In this document: in pieces, positions 1-7,900 of the stretch
Layout: each line of letters opens with the position of its first letter
Position numbering within the stretch: the stretch's first letter is position 1
Assembly (NCBI GenBank): GCA_964497475.1
Contig: CAZCDM010000050.1
Span: forward strand, 1-13,171
Origin: CAZCDM01 sp964497475
GTDB taxonomy: Bacteria > Planctomycetota > Phycisphaerae > SM23-33
Direction of reading: 5' to 3'
Length of the DNA: 13,171 bases
Made by a program: the position numbers and the translations under genes
The notes under the pieces: model-generated
The model's input: the letters and a program-made list of their open reading frames with translations, nothing else
Databases searched by the model: none
Told to the model about the DNA's origin: nothing

Positions 1-723
1 CTAGGGCGATCCGATCGCCTCGTTCTGCCTGGCCCGGAGGGTTTCGATCCCGCCCGCGGCCAGGTCCAGCATGGCTTGTAATTGCGCCGCATCGAAGGGC
101 GCCCGCTCGGCCGTGCCCTGCACCTCCAGGAACTTCCCGTCGGCGGTCATGGCGATGTTCATGTCGACCTCGGCGGCGCTGTCCTCGGCGTAGCAGAGGT
201 CCAGCAGGGCCGAGCCGTCCACAACACCGACCGACACGGCCGTGACGGCCTGGCCGAGCACGCCCTGGGGCAGTTGCCCGGCCCGCTGGGCCGATGCCAC
301 CGCCCGCGCCAGGGCCACATACGCCCCGGTGATCGAGGCGGTACGCGTACCGCCGTCGGCTTCGAGCACGTCACAGTCCAGACATATTGTAGTATCGGCC
401 AGTTTCTCGAAATTCACCACATTGCGGACCACCCGCCCGATGAGCCTCTGGATCTCCACGCCCCGGCTGTCGGGCTTGCCGATCGGGCGGTCCTTGCGTC
501 GCCCGGTGCTGGCCGGCAGCATGCCATACTCCGCCGTCACCCACCCCAGGCCGCTCGCCTCCCGCCAGGCCGGCACGGACGGAATCACACTGGCCGTGCA
601 GATCACGCGCGTCCCGCCGGTCTCGATCAGGCAGGACCCGTCGGCCGAGCCGACAAAGTCCGGGGTGATCGTCACGGGGCGCAGTTCGTCGCAGGCTCGG
701 CCATCCGGCCGCTGGAAAGACAT
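1..723 (-). CDS. rph: Ribonuclease PH
   Basis: RNase PH is a phosphate-dependent 3'-to-5' exoribonuclease that trims the 3' ends of tRNA precursors and other RNAs in the cytoplasm, releasing nucleoside diphosphates. The 240-residue protein has the family's usual length and shows its hallmarks in order: RPDGR and DELRP near residues 5-15, GWVTAEYGMLP at 60-70 followed by the basic R/K stretch and EIQRLIGR (90-97), CDVLEADGGTRTASITGA (117-133), and VDMNIAMT plus EVQGTAE (186-206). The stop codon is the first three bases of the window, so the gene is complete. I chose the ATG at 723 over an in-frame codon at 750 because AGGAG lies 7-9 bases upstream and the 750 start would overlap argF; the protein then begins MSFQRPDGR, as the family does. 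It is last in the argB-argF-rph run, 19 bases after argF, so it is probably cotranscribed. Identification is secure. Confidence 0.96.
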   Translation of the reverse strand: MSFQRPDGRACDELRPVTITPDFVGSADGSCLIETGGTRVICTASVIPSVPAWREASGLGWVTAEYGMLPASTGRRKDRPIGKPDSRGVEIQRLIGRVVRNVVNFEKLADTTICLDCDVLEADGGTRTASITGAYVALARAVASAQRAGQLPQGVLGQAVTAVSVGVVDGSALLDLCYAEDSAAEVDMNIAMTADGKFLEVQGTAERAPFDAAQLQAMLDLAAGGIETLRARQNEAIGSP

Positions 724-742
724 GGGGTTACTCCTGGGAGGT

Positions 743-1672
743 TCAGGCAATGTTGCCCTCGCCCAGCAACACGCCCAGAAGCGTCCGCTGGAAGTGCAGG
801 CGGTTCTCGGCCTGGTCGAAGATGTGTTGGGCGTTGGCTTCGAAGACTTCCTCGGTGATCTCCGAACCGCGATAGGCCGGCAGGCAGTGCAGGACGATGC
901 ACGAGTCGGGGGCCTGCTTCATCAGGGCCGAGTTGACCTGGAAGGCAGCGAAGGTCTCCTGCCGGCGAGCGCGCTCGGCCTCCTGACCCATCGAGACCCA
1001 CGTGTCGGTGTAGATCACGTCGGCATCTCGAACAGCCAGTTGCGGATCGTGCATCAGCAGCAGGTCGGCTTCGGGGTGCTCAGCCGAGAGGGTGTTGAAC
1101 AGCTCGTCCTCGAGGGCGTAGTCCGGCGGGCAGGCCAGGACGAACCGCATGCCCAGGCGGGCACAGGCGACGGCCAGCGAGCGGGCCACGTTATTGCCAT
1201 CGCCAATGAACGTCAGCGTGCGCCCTTCCAGGCTGCCGAAGTGCTCCTGGGCGGTGACCAGGTCGGCCATGGCCTGGCAGGGGTGGGAGTAGTCGCTCAG
1301 CGCGTTGATGACGGGCACGTCGGCCCAGGCGGCCAGCTCGACGACGAGGTCGTGGCTGTACGTTCGCGCCATGATGCCGTCGCACATGCGGCCCAGCACG
1401 CGGGCGATGTCCTTGACGGCCTCCCGCTTGCCAATGCCGATCGCCGCATTGTCGAGGTACATGCTCGTCCCGCCGAGCTGGGTCATGGCCACCTCGAAAC
1501 TCACGCGCGTGCGGAGCGAAGCCTTCTCGAAAACCATCGCGAGAGTCTGTCGCGTCAGCGGGGCCGGGCCCGGACCAGGCCGGTAGGCGGGCTTTTCGGC
1601 GATGGTGCGGTCGATGAGCCCGGCCAGTTGCGGCCCGGTGAAATCGGCGAGGTTGATGAAGTGTCGGATCAT
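743..1672 (-). CDS. argF: Ornithine carbamoyltransferase
   Basis: The enzyme makes citrulline from ornithine and carbamoyl phosphate, the sixth step of arginine synthesis in the cytoplasm. The 309-residue protein matches the family length. Visible motifs are the carbamoyl-phosphate loop SLRTR at 52-56 (many homologues have STRTR), HPCQ at 130-133, the ornithine-binding D-x3-SMG at 223-229, and HCLPA at 262-266 carrying the catalytic cysteine. The SMG loop with HCLPA favours ornithine rather than aspartate or acetylornithine as acceptor; this is inference from family knowledge. The open frame extends upstream to about 1795, but that part lies inside argB in another frame. The ATG at 1672 gives the normal N-terminus MIRHFINLAD and follows the argB stop by 10 bases, although no strong Shine-Dalgarno is visible, which suggests translational coupling to argB. 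rph follows. Confidence 0.96.
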   Translation of the reverse strand: MIRHFINLADFTGPQLAGLIDRTIAEKPAYRPGPGPAPLTRQTLAMVFEKASLRTRVSFEVAMTQLGGTSMYLDNAAIGIGKREAVKDIARVLGRMCDGIMARTYSHDLVVELAAWADVPVINALSDYSHPCQAMADLVTAQEHFGSLEGRTLTFIGDGNNVARSLAVACARLGMRFVLACPPDYALEDELFNTLSAEHPEADLLLMHDPQLAVRDADVIYTDTWVSMGQEAERARRQETFAAFQVNSALMKQAPDSCIVLHCLPAYRGSEITEEVFEANAQHIFDQAENRLHFQRTLLGVLLGEGNIA

Positions 1673-1682
1673 GGCGGTTGCG

Positions 1683-2588
1683 TCAGGCCGAGGTGATACC
1701 GGCCGATGGTTTTTCGTCCATCTGGATGAGTGTGCCGCTGCCGAGGTCGGTGAAGATTTCCAGCAGCAGCGCGTGGGGGATTCGGCCGTCGACAATGTGG
1801 GTGCGTTTCACGCCGCCGGCGAGGCTGCGCAGGCAGGACTCGACCTTCGGCAGCATGCCCGAGGAGATGCGCCCGTCGAGGATGCGTTCGCGGATGGCCG
1901 AGACGTCGATGGTGTGGATCGTGCTGTCGGGGTCGTCGACATTCTCGCGAATGCCATGGGTATCGCTGACGACGACGAGCTTCTCGGCCTGGACGGCGGC
2001 GGCGACTTCCCCCGCGGCCGTGTCGGCATTGCAGTTGAGCTTCTGGCCGGAGGCATCCCGCGCCAGCGGCGCGATGACCGGAATGGTATTGGACTCGCAC
2101 AGCAGGTTGATGAGTTTGGCGTTGACGTTGACCACTTTGCCCACGAAGCCGAGGTCGATTTTGCGATCATCCTCTTCCAGCCAGAGTCGCTCGCCCGTCA
2201 GCACGCCGCTGGCAAGAGTGTGCAGGCCCATGGCCTGGCAGCCGAGCGATTCGATGGTCTCGACGATCGAACGGTTGACCTCGTTGCACAGCACATGCTC
2301 GACGACCGTCAGCGTGCGCTGGTCGGTGTAGCGTCGGCCCTGGACGAACTCGACCTCCAGCCCGCGCTGCTCCATGGCCGAGCTGATGGCCTTGCCGCCG
2401 CCGTGGACGACGACCGGCCTCATGCCGACGGCGTTGAGAAACACCACGTCGGTGAGAATGTTGCGCATGGCTGCGGCGTCGTCCATGACCGATCCGCCGA
2501 ACTTGATGACCACGATCTTCTCGTGGTATCGCTGGATGTAGGTCAGGGCCTCGATGAGCACGGCCGCTTTGGATATGGCTTCCTGCAT
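1683..2588 (-). CDS. argB: Acetylglutamate kinase
   Basis: Acetylglutamate kinase phosphorylates N-acetyl-L-glutamate with ATP, the second and usually the controlled step of arginine synthesis. The 301-residue protein is a typical amino-acid kinase: KFGGS at 29-33, VHGGGK at 61-66, the N-acetylglutamate/ATP region NCNADTAAGEVA around 185-196, SSGMLPKV at 242-249 and DGR at 267-269. The helix before KFGGS (EALTYIQRYHEK) is the kind found in arginine-inhibited hexameric enzymes such as that of Pseudomonas, so feedback inhibition by arginine is likely but inferred. I chose ATG 2588 because GGAG lies seven bases upstream; an in-frame TTG at 2612 would only add eight basic residues. It is the first gene of the argB-argF-rph operon and has a recognisable promoter at 2634-2662. 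No other arg genes are in the window. Confidence 0.96.
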   Translation of the reverse strand: MQEAISKAAVLIEALTYIQRYHEKIVVIKFGGSVMDDAAAMRNILTDVVFLNAVGMRPVVVHGGGKAISSAMEQRGLEVEFVQGRRYTDQRTLTVVEHVLCNEVNRSIVETIESLGCQAMGLHTLASGVLTGERLWLEEDDRKIDLGFVGKVVNVNAKLINLLCESNTIPVIAPLARDASGQKLNCNADTAAGEVAAAVQAEKLVVVSDTHGIRENVDDPDSTIHTIDVSAIRERILDGRISSGMLPKVESCLRSLAGGVKRTHIVDGRIPHALLLEIFTDLGSGTLIQMDEKPSAGITSA

Positions 2589-2633
2589 GGGGCGTCTCCG
2601 GGTCCGCTGCAACAGCTACGCGGGAAACTGTCC

Positions 2634-2662
2634 AGCGTACCTGGCCGAGGCGGTGGTGTCAA
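2634..2662 (-). promoter_or_regulatory. Predicted sigma-70 promoter of argB-argF-rph
   Basis: Reading the minus strand, a perfect -35 hexamer TTGACA (2662-2657) is followed after 17 bases by TACGCT (2639-2634), which keeps the T, A and final T of the -10 consensus. The start of transcription would fall near 2627, leaving a leader of about 40 bases before the argB ATG with its GGAG. It sits in the 83-base gap after the DUF3592 gene, so the arg operon probably has its own promoter. No ARG-box-like operator was recognised. Confidence 0.6.
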
Positions 2663-2671
2663 TCGTCGGCC

Positions 2672-3175
2672 TTACGAGGCCAGCGACGCATGAAGGACCA
2701 GCCCGCCCAGCAGCCCCGCCGCGAGAAGCACCACGACGCTGCCGCCGATGATGGACGCCAGCGGGCCGTGCAGCGAGCCCCGCGTCAGGCAGCTGAAATC
2801 CGGCCGGGCCGGGTCGTAGTGGATCATGACCTTGCTGTGGAGCGGGTAGGTCTGGGCGTGCTTGCGGGCGGTGCTGGCCGCGCCGCCGGATCGGCCGGTC
2901 GAGAGGCTGAAGTTGATGTCCCCGCAGGCGTGAATCCGCGTGCCGAAGTACCGCTGGCCGTCCACTTCATACTGGTATCGCAACTGGACGCTTTCGGGGT
3001 CGTCCTGGTCGGAGGGCTGGCTTTGATCGGCGGAGTAGACGATCCAGCCGGGGGTCTGCTGCAAGCGGTCGAATTGCTTCCAGTGCTGCAGGGCCATCAC
3101 GCCGCGCACCAGAATCAGCAGGCCGATGACCGTGCCGCCGCTGCACAGGAAGTAGACGAGAATCTCCGCACTCAT
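2672..3175 (-). CDS. DUF3592-like two-helix membrane protein
   Basis: The 167-residue protein has a hydrophobic helix at about 6-28, a hydrophilic middle of about 110 residues, and a second helix at about 140-162. The middle contains W44 in GWIVYS, then LRYQYEVDGQRYFGTR (65-80), then a YP-x4-V-x3-YDP-x2-P stretch (110-125). This tryptophan / Y-x-V-x-G-x-x-Y-x-G / YDP-x-x-P layout between two membrane helices is typical of DUF3592 proteins, whose biochemical role is not known. It lies between phoU and argB with gaps of 121 and 83 bases, so membership of either operon is uncertain. The ATG at 3175 has no clear Shine-Dalgarno; a later ATG (residue 27) would remove the first membrane helix and is less likely. 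The family call rests on pattern recognition without a database search. Confidence 0.75.
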   Translation of the reverse strand: MSAEILVYFLCSGGTVIGLLILVRGVMALQHWKQFDRLQQTPGWIVYSADQSQPSDQDDPESVQLRYQYEVDGQRYFGTRIHACGDINFSLSTGRSGGAASTARKHAQTYPLHSKVMIHYDPARPDFSCLTRGSLHGPLASIIGGSVVVLLAAGLLGGLVLHASLAS

Positions 3176-3246
3176 GAATATACTGTCACCGAAATCGACG
3201 AGTCGGTCAACCCCCTGCCCGCTCCCTCGTCAGCAGATCCACAATA

Positions 3247-3290
3247 GGGGCCGTGGTGACCTGCCGTTGGGTTCTCTGGCCCCCTGCCAG
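3247..3290 (-). terminator. Inverted repeats after phoU, possible weak terminator
   Basis: Just past the phoU stop the minus-strand transcript can form CTGGC-AGGGG-GCCAG (3290-3276), or alternatively pair GGGGCC with GGCCCC across a 25-base loop (3283-3247). Neither is followed by a run of U, so this is not a classical intrinsic terminator. It could be an mRNA 3'-end stabilising structure or chance in GC-rich DNA. Confidence 0.25.
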
Positions 3291-3296
3291 CGGGCG

Positions 3297-3974
3297 TTAC
3301 TCGTCGCTGGCGGACTGGTCGTCTTTGCCGTGCCGGATGATCTCGCCGGTCGAAAGGAAGACGATATCCTCGGCGATGTTCGTGCAGAGATCGCCAATGC
3401 GCTCCAGCGCGCGCGATACGCTCAGCAGGGCCGAGACGATCTCCACGCCAGCCGAGCGGTCGCGCTCGTGGTCGAGCACGGTGCGCATGAAAATCTGGTG
3501 GGCGCGATCGAGCTTTTCGTCCTCGTGAATGATGACCTGGGCGGTTTCGGTATCGGTAGTCGACAGCAGGCGGACGGTTCGGCTCAGCGCCTCCAGAGCC
3601 ATGTCAGCCAGGCTGTCAAACAGCGGATACTCGTTGAGGTTGATGTTGTTGTCCTGCAGGGTGGGCACCTGCTTGGTGATCGAGCAGGACAGATCGGCGA
3701 TGCGTTCGAGGTCGTTATTGACCTTGATGATGAAGCAGATGCGTCGCAGGTCGATCGCGGCCGGCTGGTAGAGGGCCAGCAGCCGGATGCATTCCTTTTC
3801 GATCTCGACTTCCTGCTTGTCGATGACGTTGTCCTGCTGCTGGACGTCGCTGGCTTCGCGCAGGTCGCCATTGCGGACGGCGTGGATGGCGTCGGTCATG
3901 GACTGCTCGACGCGCAGACCCATGTGGTCGAGGCGGAGCAGCAGGCGGTCCAATCGTTTGGGTAGTTCGGACAT
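3297..3974 (-). CDS. phoU: Phosphate transport regulator PhoU
   Basis: PhoU is a cytoplasmic helical protein that binds metal clusters and restrains PhoR signalling when the Pst transporter is saturated, so its loss typically causes constitutive Pho expression. The 225-residue product has the family length and the two-repeat architecture. The first half contains VIDKQEVEIEKECIRLLAL, then QPAAIDLRR and ERIADLSCSI (90-99). The second half contains ERIGDLCTNIAEDIVFLSTGE (191-211). The acidic E/D-x3-D positions of both repeats that ligand metals are present. It is the last gene of the pstS-pstCA-pstB-phoU run and starts eight bases after the pstB stop with no obvious Shine-Dalgarno, which suggests coupled translation. 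Its partners PhoR and PstB are encoded in the same window. Identification is secure. Confidence 0.96.
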   Translation of the reverse strand: MSELPKRLDRLLLRLDHMGLRVEQSMTDAIHAVRNGDLREASDVQQQDNVIDKQEVEIEKECIRLLALYQPAAIDLRRICFIIKVNNDLERIADLSCSITKQVPTLQDNNINLNEYPLFDSLADMALEALSRTVRLLSTTDTETAQVIIHEDEKLDRAHQIFMRTVLDHERDRSAGVEIVSALLSVSRALERIGDLCTNIAEDIVFLSTGEIIRHGKDDQSASDE

Positions 3975-3982
3975 GGGGAGCT

Positions 3983-4918
3983 TTAGCCGAATCGTCCGGT
4001 TACATAGTCTTCGGTTTGTTTCTTCTGCGGGTTGGTGAAGATATTGTTGGTGATATCATACTCGATCAGGTCGCCGAGGCAGAAGAAGGCAGTCCAGTCG
4101 CTGACGCGGGCGGCCTGCTGCATCGAGTGGGTGACGATGGCGATGGTGTAGTTGTTCTTGAGTTCGACGATGAGCTCTTCAATCTTGCCGGTGGCGATGG
4201 GGTCCAGCGCGCTGCACGGCTCGTCCATCAGCAGCACGTTGGGCTTGGTCGACAGGGCGCGGGCAATGCAGAGCCTCTGCTGCTGGCCGCCGGAAAGCCC
4301 CAGGGCCGACTTCTTGAGGTTGTCTTTGGCTTCCTCCCACAGGGCGGCCTTGCGGAGACATTCCTCGACGAGTTCTTCGAGTCGGCCGTGGTCGCGCATG
4401 CCCTGCAGCCGCGGGCCGTAGGCGACGTTATCGAAAATGCTCTTGGGGAACGGGTTGGGCCGCTGAAAGACCATGCCCACCTGCTGGCGAAGGTTCACGA
4501 GGTTCGTCCGTTTGTCGTAGACATTCGTGCCGTTGATGATGATCTTGCCCGTCGTCTTGACGATCGGGATCAGATCGTTCATCCGGTTGATGCTGCGCAG
4601 GAAGGTACTCTTGCCGCACCCGCTGGGCCCGATGATGGAGGTCACCGCGTTGGGGTAGAAGTCCATCGTGATGTTCTGGACGCCCATCTTCGCGCCGTAG
4701 TAGAGGCTGAAGTCTTCCGAACGGACAATGGGCTCGGGGCGAGGGGCATTGGCCTGGGCGTCGGTGGGCTTGTTGGTGGCCTGCACGCGGGAAATCTTCA
4801 CGCCCGACTGCGGGGCCGATGGCGAGGAAGGCTCGGCCTGGGCGTCTTGGGACAGATCGGTAGCGTCCTGAGAGATGGTTTCGTCGGAGGGAGGCATGTC
4901 GTTCTCGTTATGTTCCAT
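3983..4918 (-). CDS. pstB: Phosphate ABC transporter ATP-binding protein PstB
   Basis: PstB is the cytoplasmic ATPase that powers phosphate import through PstC-PstA. All nucleotide-binding motifs are present: Walker A GPSGCGKST (97-105), Q-loop in FQRPNPFP (151-158), signature LSGGQQQR (208-215), Walker B VLLMDEP (228-234) and the switch histidine in VTHSMQQAA (H264). The PstB-specific GMVFQRPNPFP and the terminal KKQTEDYVTGRFG distinguish it from other ABC ATPases. At 311 residues it is about 50 longer than the E. coli protein (257): the first 60 or so residues are a polar, proline/serine/glutamine/aspartate-rich tail. The ATG at 4918 lies 29 bases after the pstCA stop without a clear Shine-Dalgarno; the ATG at 4897 (residue 8) has a weak GAG upstream and could be the true start, but either leaves a long tail. 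Confidence 0.96.
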   Translation of the reverse strand: MEHNENDMPPSDETISQDATDLSQDAQAEPSSPSAPQSGVKISRVQATNKPTDAQANAPRPEPIVRSEDFSLYYGAKMGVQNITMDFYPNAVTSIIGPSGCGKSTFLRSINRMNDLIPIVKTTGKIIINGTNVYDKRTNLVNLRQQVGMVFQRPNPFPKSIFDNVAYGPRLQGMRDHGRLEELVEECLRKAALWEEAKDNLKKSALGLSGGQQQRLCIARALSTKPNVLLMDEPCSALDPIATGKIEELIVELKNNYTIAIVTHSMQQAARVSDWTAFFCLGDLIEYDITNNIFTNPQKKQTEDYVTGRFG

Positions 4919-4947
4919 GGATTGTTAGTTCAGAAGAGCTGCGCTCG

Positions 4948-7900
4948 CTACATTCCCTTGAGACGCTTGGACACTCTTCCACGAATGATAATGGCAGCAA
5001 AGTTCAACAGCAAAACCAAAGTAATCAGCGTGGCGACCATGCCCCACTGGTTGTACGGTACGAGCCTGGCTATGTCGTCGCCGACGGCGAGATCGTAGCT
5101 GCTGTAGCTCAGGGCGGGCGTGGCTGAAAACAGCCCCGTCGCGAAGCCGCCAAAGGCGACCGCCCCGGTAAAGAGGATCGGCGCGGTCTCGCCGGCGGCG
5201 CGACTCATGCCGAGGATCGTCCCGGTGAGAATGCCCGGCAGGGCCGCCGGGAGCGTGACGTTTACGAAGCATCGCAGCTTGCCGGCCCCCAGGCCGAGGG
5301 ATGCCTCTTTATACGTCTGCGGAACCGAGCGGATCGCCTCTTCGCTGGCACGGATGATGATCGGCAGGATCAGCACCGCCAGCGTCAGCCCGGCCGTCAG
5401 GACACAGCCTTCATGAAATTCCCCGCCGGAAAACAGCGGCAGCAGAACCATCACGAAAAAGGCGAGCCCGAACAGGCCGAAGACGATACTCGGCACGCCG
5501 GCCAGGGTGTTGATGCAGATTCGCAACGTGCGGACCACGACGTTATCGCCGGCGACCTCGACCAGATAGGCCGCCGCAATCACGCCCAGCGGGAGTGCGA
5601 CGCAGATCGCCACCAGCGTCATCAGCAGCGTGCCGAGAACCTCAGGCCCCACCCCGCCGAGAAAGTGACCGGCCGTGGCTTCGTCGGTGAAATAGCGGTA
5701 GTAGAATTTGAACTTCGGCTCCATCATCGCCGAAAGGTTCGTCTCGGCATAGTCGAGCATCTCGCGCATCTGGGCGAACTGCGCGCCGGCAAAGAGCACC
5801 TTCCGCGGGACGGGACGCTTGACGTTCGCCAGCGGATTGCCCTGCTCGTCGTACATCGGCACCCAGACCTGCGCGGTCACGAGGTCGGCCTGGTACTCCT
5901 CGGCCATGTCGTAATGCAGCGCGCCGAAACGACTCTCCGGCGGAATGTGTTTGATGATATCCCGCTGGGCGGGGGTCTTCCGGTCGGCCGGGCCCAGCAA
6001 GCGGAGGACCTTCTCGCGGACCGAAAGGTACGCCTGCTCGTAGGTCATCGACAGCTCATTCGGCAGGCCCGAGCCCTCCATCGGGCGGATCGATTTGTCC
6101 CGCAGTGTCAGGTCCGCATTGCGGATCGACTCGCCATACACCCGGGCGATGCGGAAAATTTTCTCGCCCGGCGTGCCGATCAGCAGTTTCCCTGCCGGGC
6201 TCTCGCTGAGTTCCTTGACCTCGGCGATACGACGGAGGACTTCGTCCTTATCGTCAATCGTCAGCGCCCCGGGGACAACCTGGAAGCCACGCCGCCCACC
6301 AACGAGGCTCGCGCGGATCTCTTTGAGCAGTTTTTTTACGCTGCGCAGATTCTTCCTGGTCGTGGCGAGCTTTTCCTCGGCCCGGGCCATCTGCTGTTTG
6401 AGCGTATTCATCTGCTCGGCATTGTTTGCCTGGCGGGCGTCGTTGTACTGCACATCGATCACACGGAGCTGGGCCGACTGTGCTTCCACCAGTGATTCAA
6501 AGTGCTGTTCGGCATCGCGCTCGTAGGCGCGCGCTTCACGAGCCAGCTCATCCGGGGCCAGCCAGGCGTACTGGTCGATGGCGTCATAGAGAGGCTGGCG
6601 CGCCGCCCAGGCCTGGTCGATCTGCGATTGCAGTTGCTCGGACGAGCCGCGGCCAAACCGATCGTGCAGGAAGATGCGATGCTCGACGGTCTCGTCGAAG
6701 AAGACCGCTCCGGCGCCATTGACGAAGATCGGCCCGATGACGATCACCAGCGACAGGCCCAGGAAGACCACGCTGAGCAATGCTACGCCGGTGAAGATGT
6801 TGTTCGTCGCCAGCCTCGCCTGCATGCGGACCGGTTCGATGGCCCGGTCGATGGGCATGTAGAGATAGTGGCCCAGCGTCTTGATGATCTTGCCGACCAG
6901 CCGGAAGACCAGGCCCGGGACAAACCAGATCGCCCTGCCGACGGCGACAAAGGCTGCCTTGATCTTCGCAACAACGCCGGTGGCCTCGGCGGCTCCGCTG
7001 GCGCCCATGCCCTTGCGGAACTGAGTCGAGAAATACTCCGTGACCATATTCAGGATGAAGGTGAAAATCAGCAGCAGCAGGCCCACGGTGAACAGGGCAC
7101 TGCGGTGGATGGATCCCTCGGCCGACTCGCCCATATCGCCGGCGATGGTGGCCGTCATCGTCGCCACGGAGTTCTGCAGGTGGGCGAAGAGGTCGGTCAG
7201 GTTCCACCAGTTACCCGGCACTTGCGATGCATTACCCGCCGCCATCCAGACCACCATCGTCTCGCCGATCGCTCGCATCATGCCGAGGATCACCGCCGCG
7301 ATAATGCCATTATGGGCTGCGGGGATGATGACTTTGAAGATGGTTTCCACGCGGGTCGCGCCCAGTGCGTAGGACGCTTCGCGGAGGTCCCGGCCCAGGG
7401 CGCTGAGGGAGTCTTCAGCCACGCTGACGATGGTCGGAATGGCCATGATGCCCAGGATCACCGCGGCGTTGAGTGCGTTGGTTCCACTGTCGAAGCCGAG
7501 GGTCTTCGTCATCCACGGCGAGACGACCAGGATCGCGAAAAAGCCGAACGCCACCGACGGAATCGCCGCCAGCAGCTCGATGATGGGCTTGAAGATCTGC
7601 CGGACCTTGAACGGCACGATGTCACTGAGGACCACGGCTGCGACCACGCCCAGCGGCACGGCGAACAGCAGCGCCCCGAAGGTCACCAGCAGCGAGCCGT
7701 AAATCAACGCCAGCATGCCGTACTCGGGGTCCGCGGAGTGCTCGGGGTCCCACGCCGTAGCGCCGAACATCTCGCCAAGGCGGTGGATGACGTGCCCGGC
7801 GACCGCGCCGGAGCGAGGCCTGACGCCGTCGATGAAATTCTGCTTGGCCTGGAGGGCTTTTTTCTCGCTGCGGGTCTCGGCAATGGTGCGGTTGTAGACG

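Noticed and set aside
242..1696. A 484-residue open frame on the plus strand opposite rph and argF
   Set aside because: Antisense shadow of two unmistakable enzymes; no motif, no ribosome site.
3177..3210. Promoter-like TTGACC and TATATT upstream of the DUF3592 gene
   Set aside because: The spacing is 22 bases, too long, and the implied transcription start would fall inside the coding region.
6825..6858. Internal start codons (residues 687 and 698 of the fused permease) that could give a separate PstA
   Set aside because: Neither has a Shine-Dalgarno-like sequence upstream and the frame runs on from PstC without a stop.
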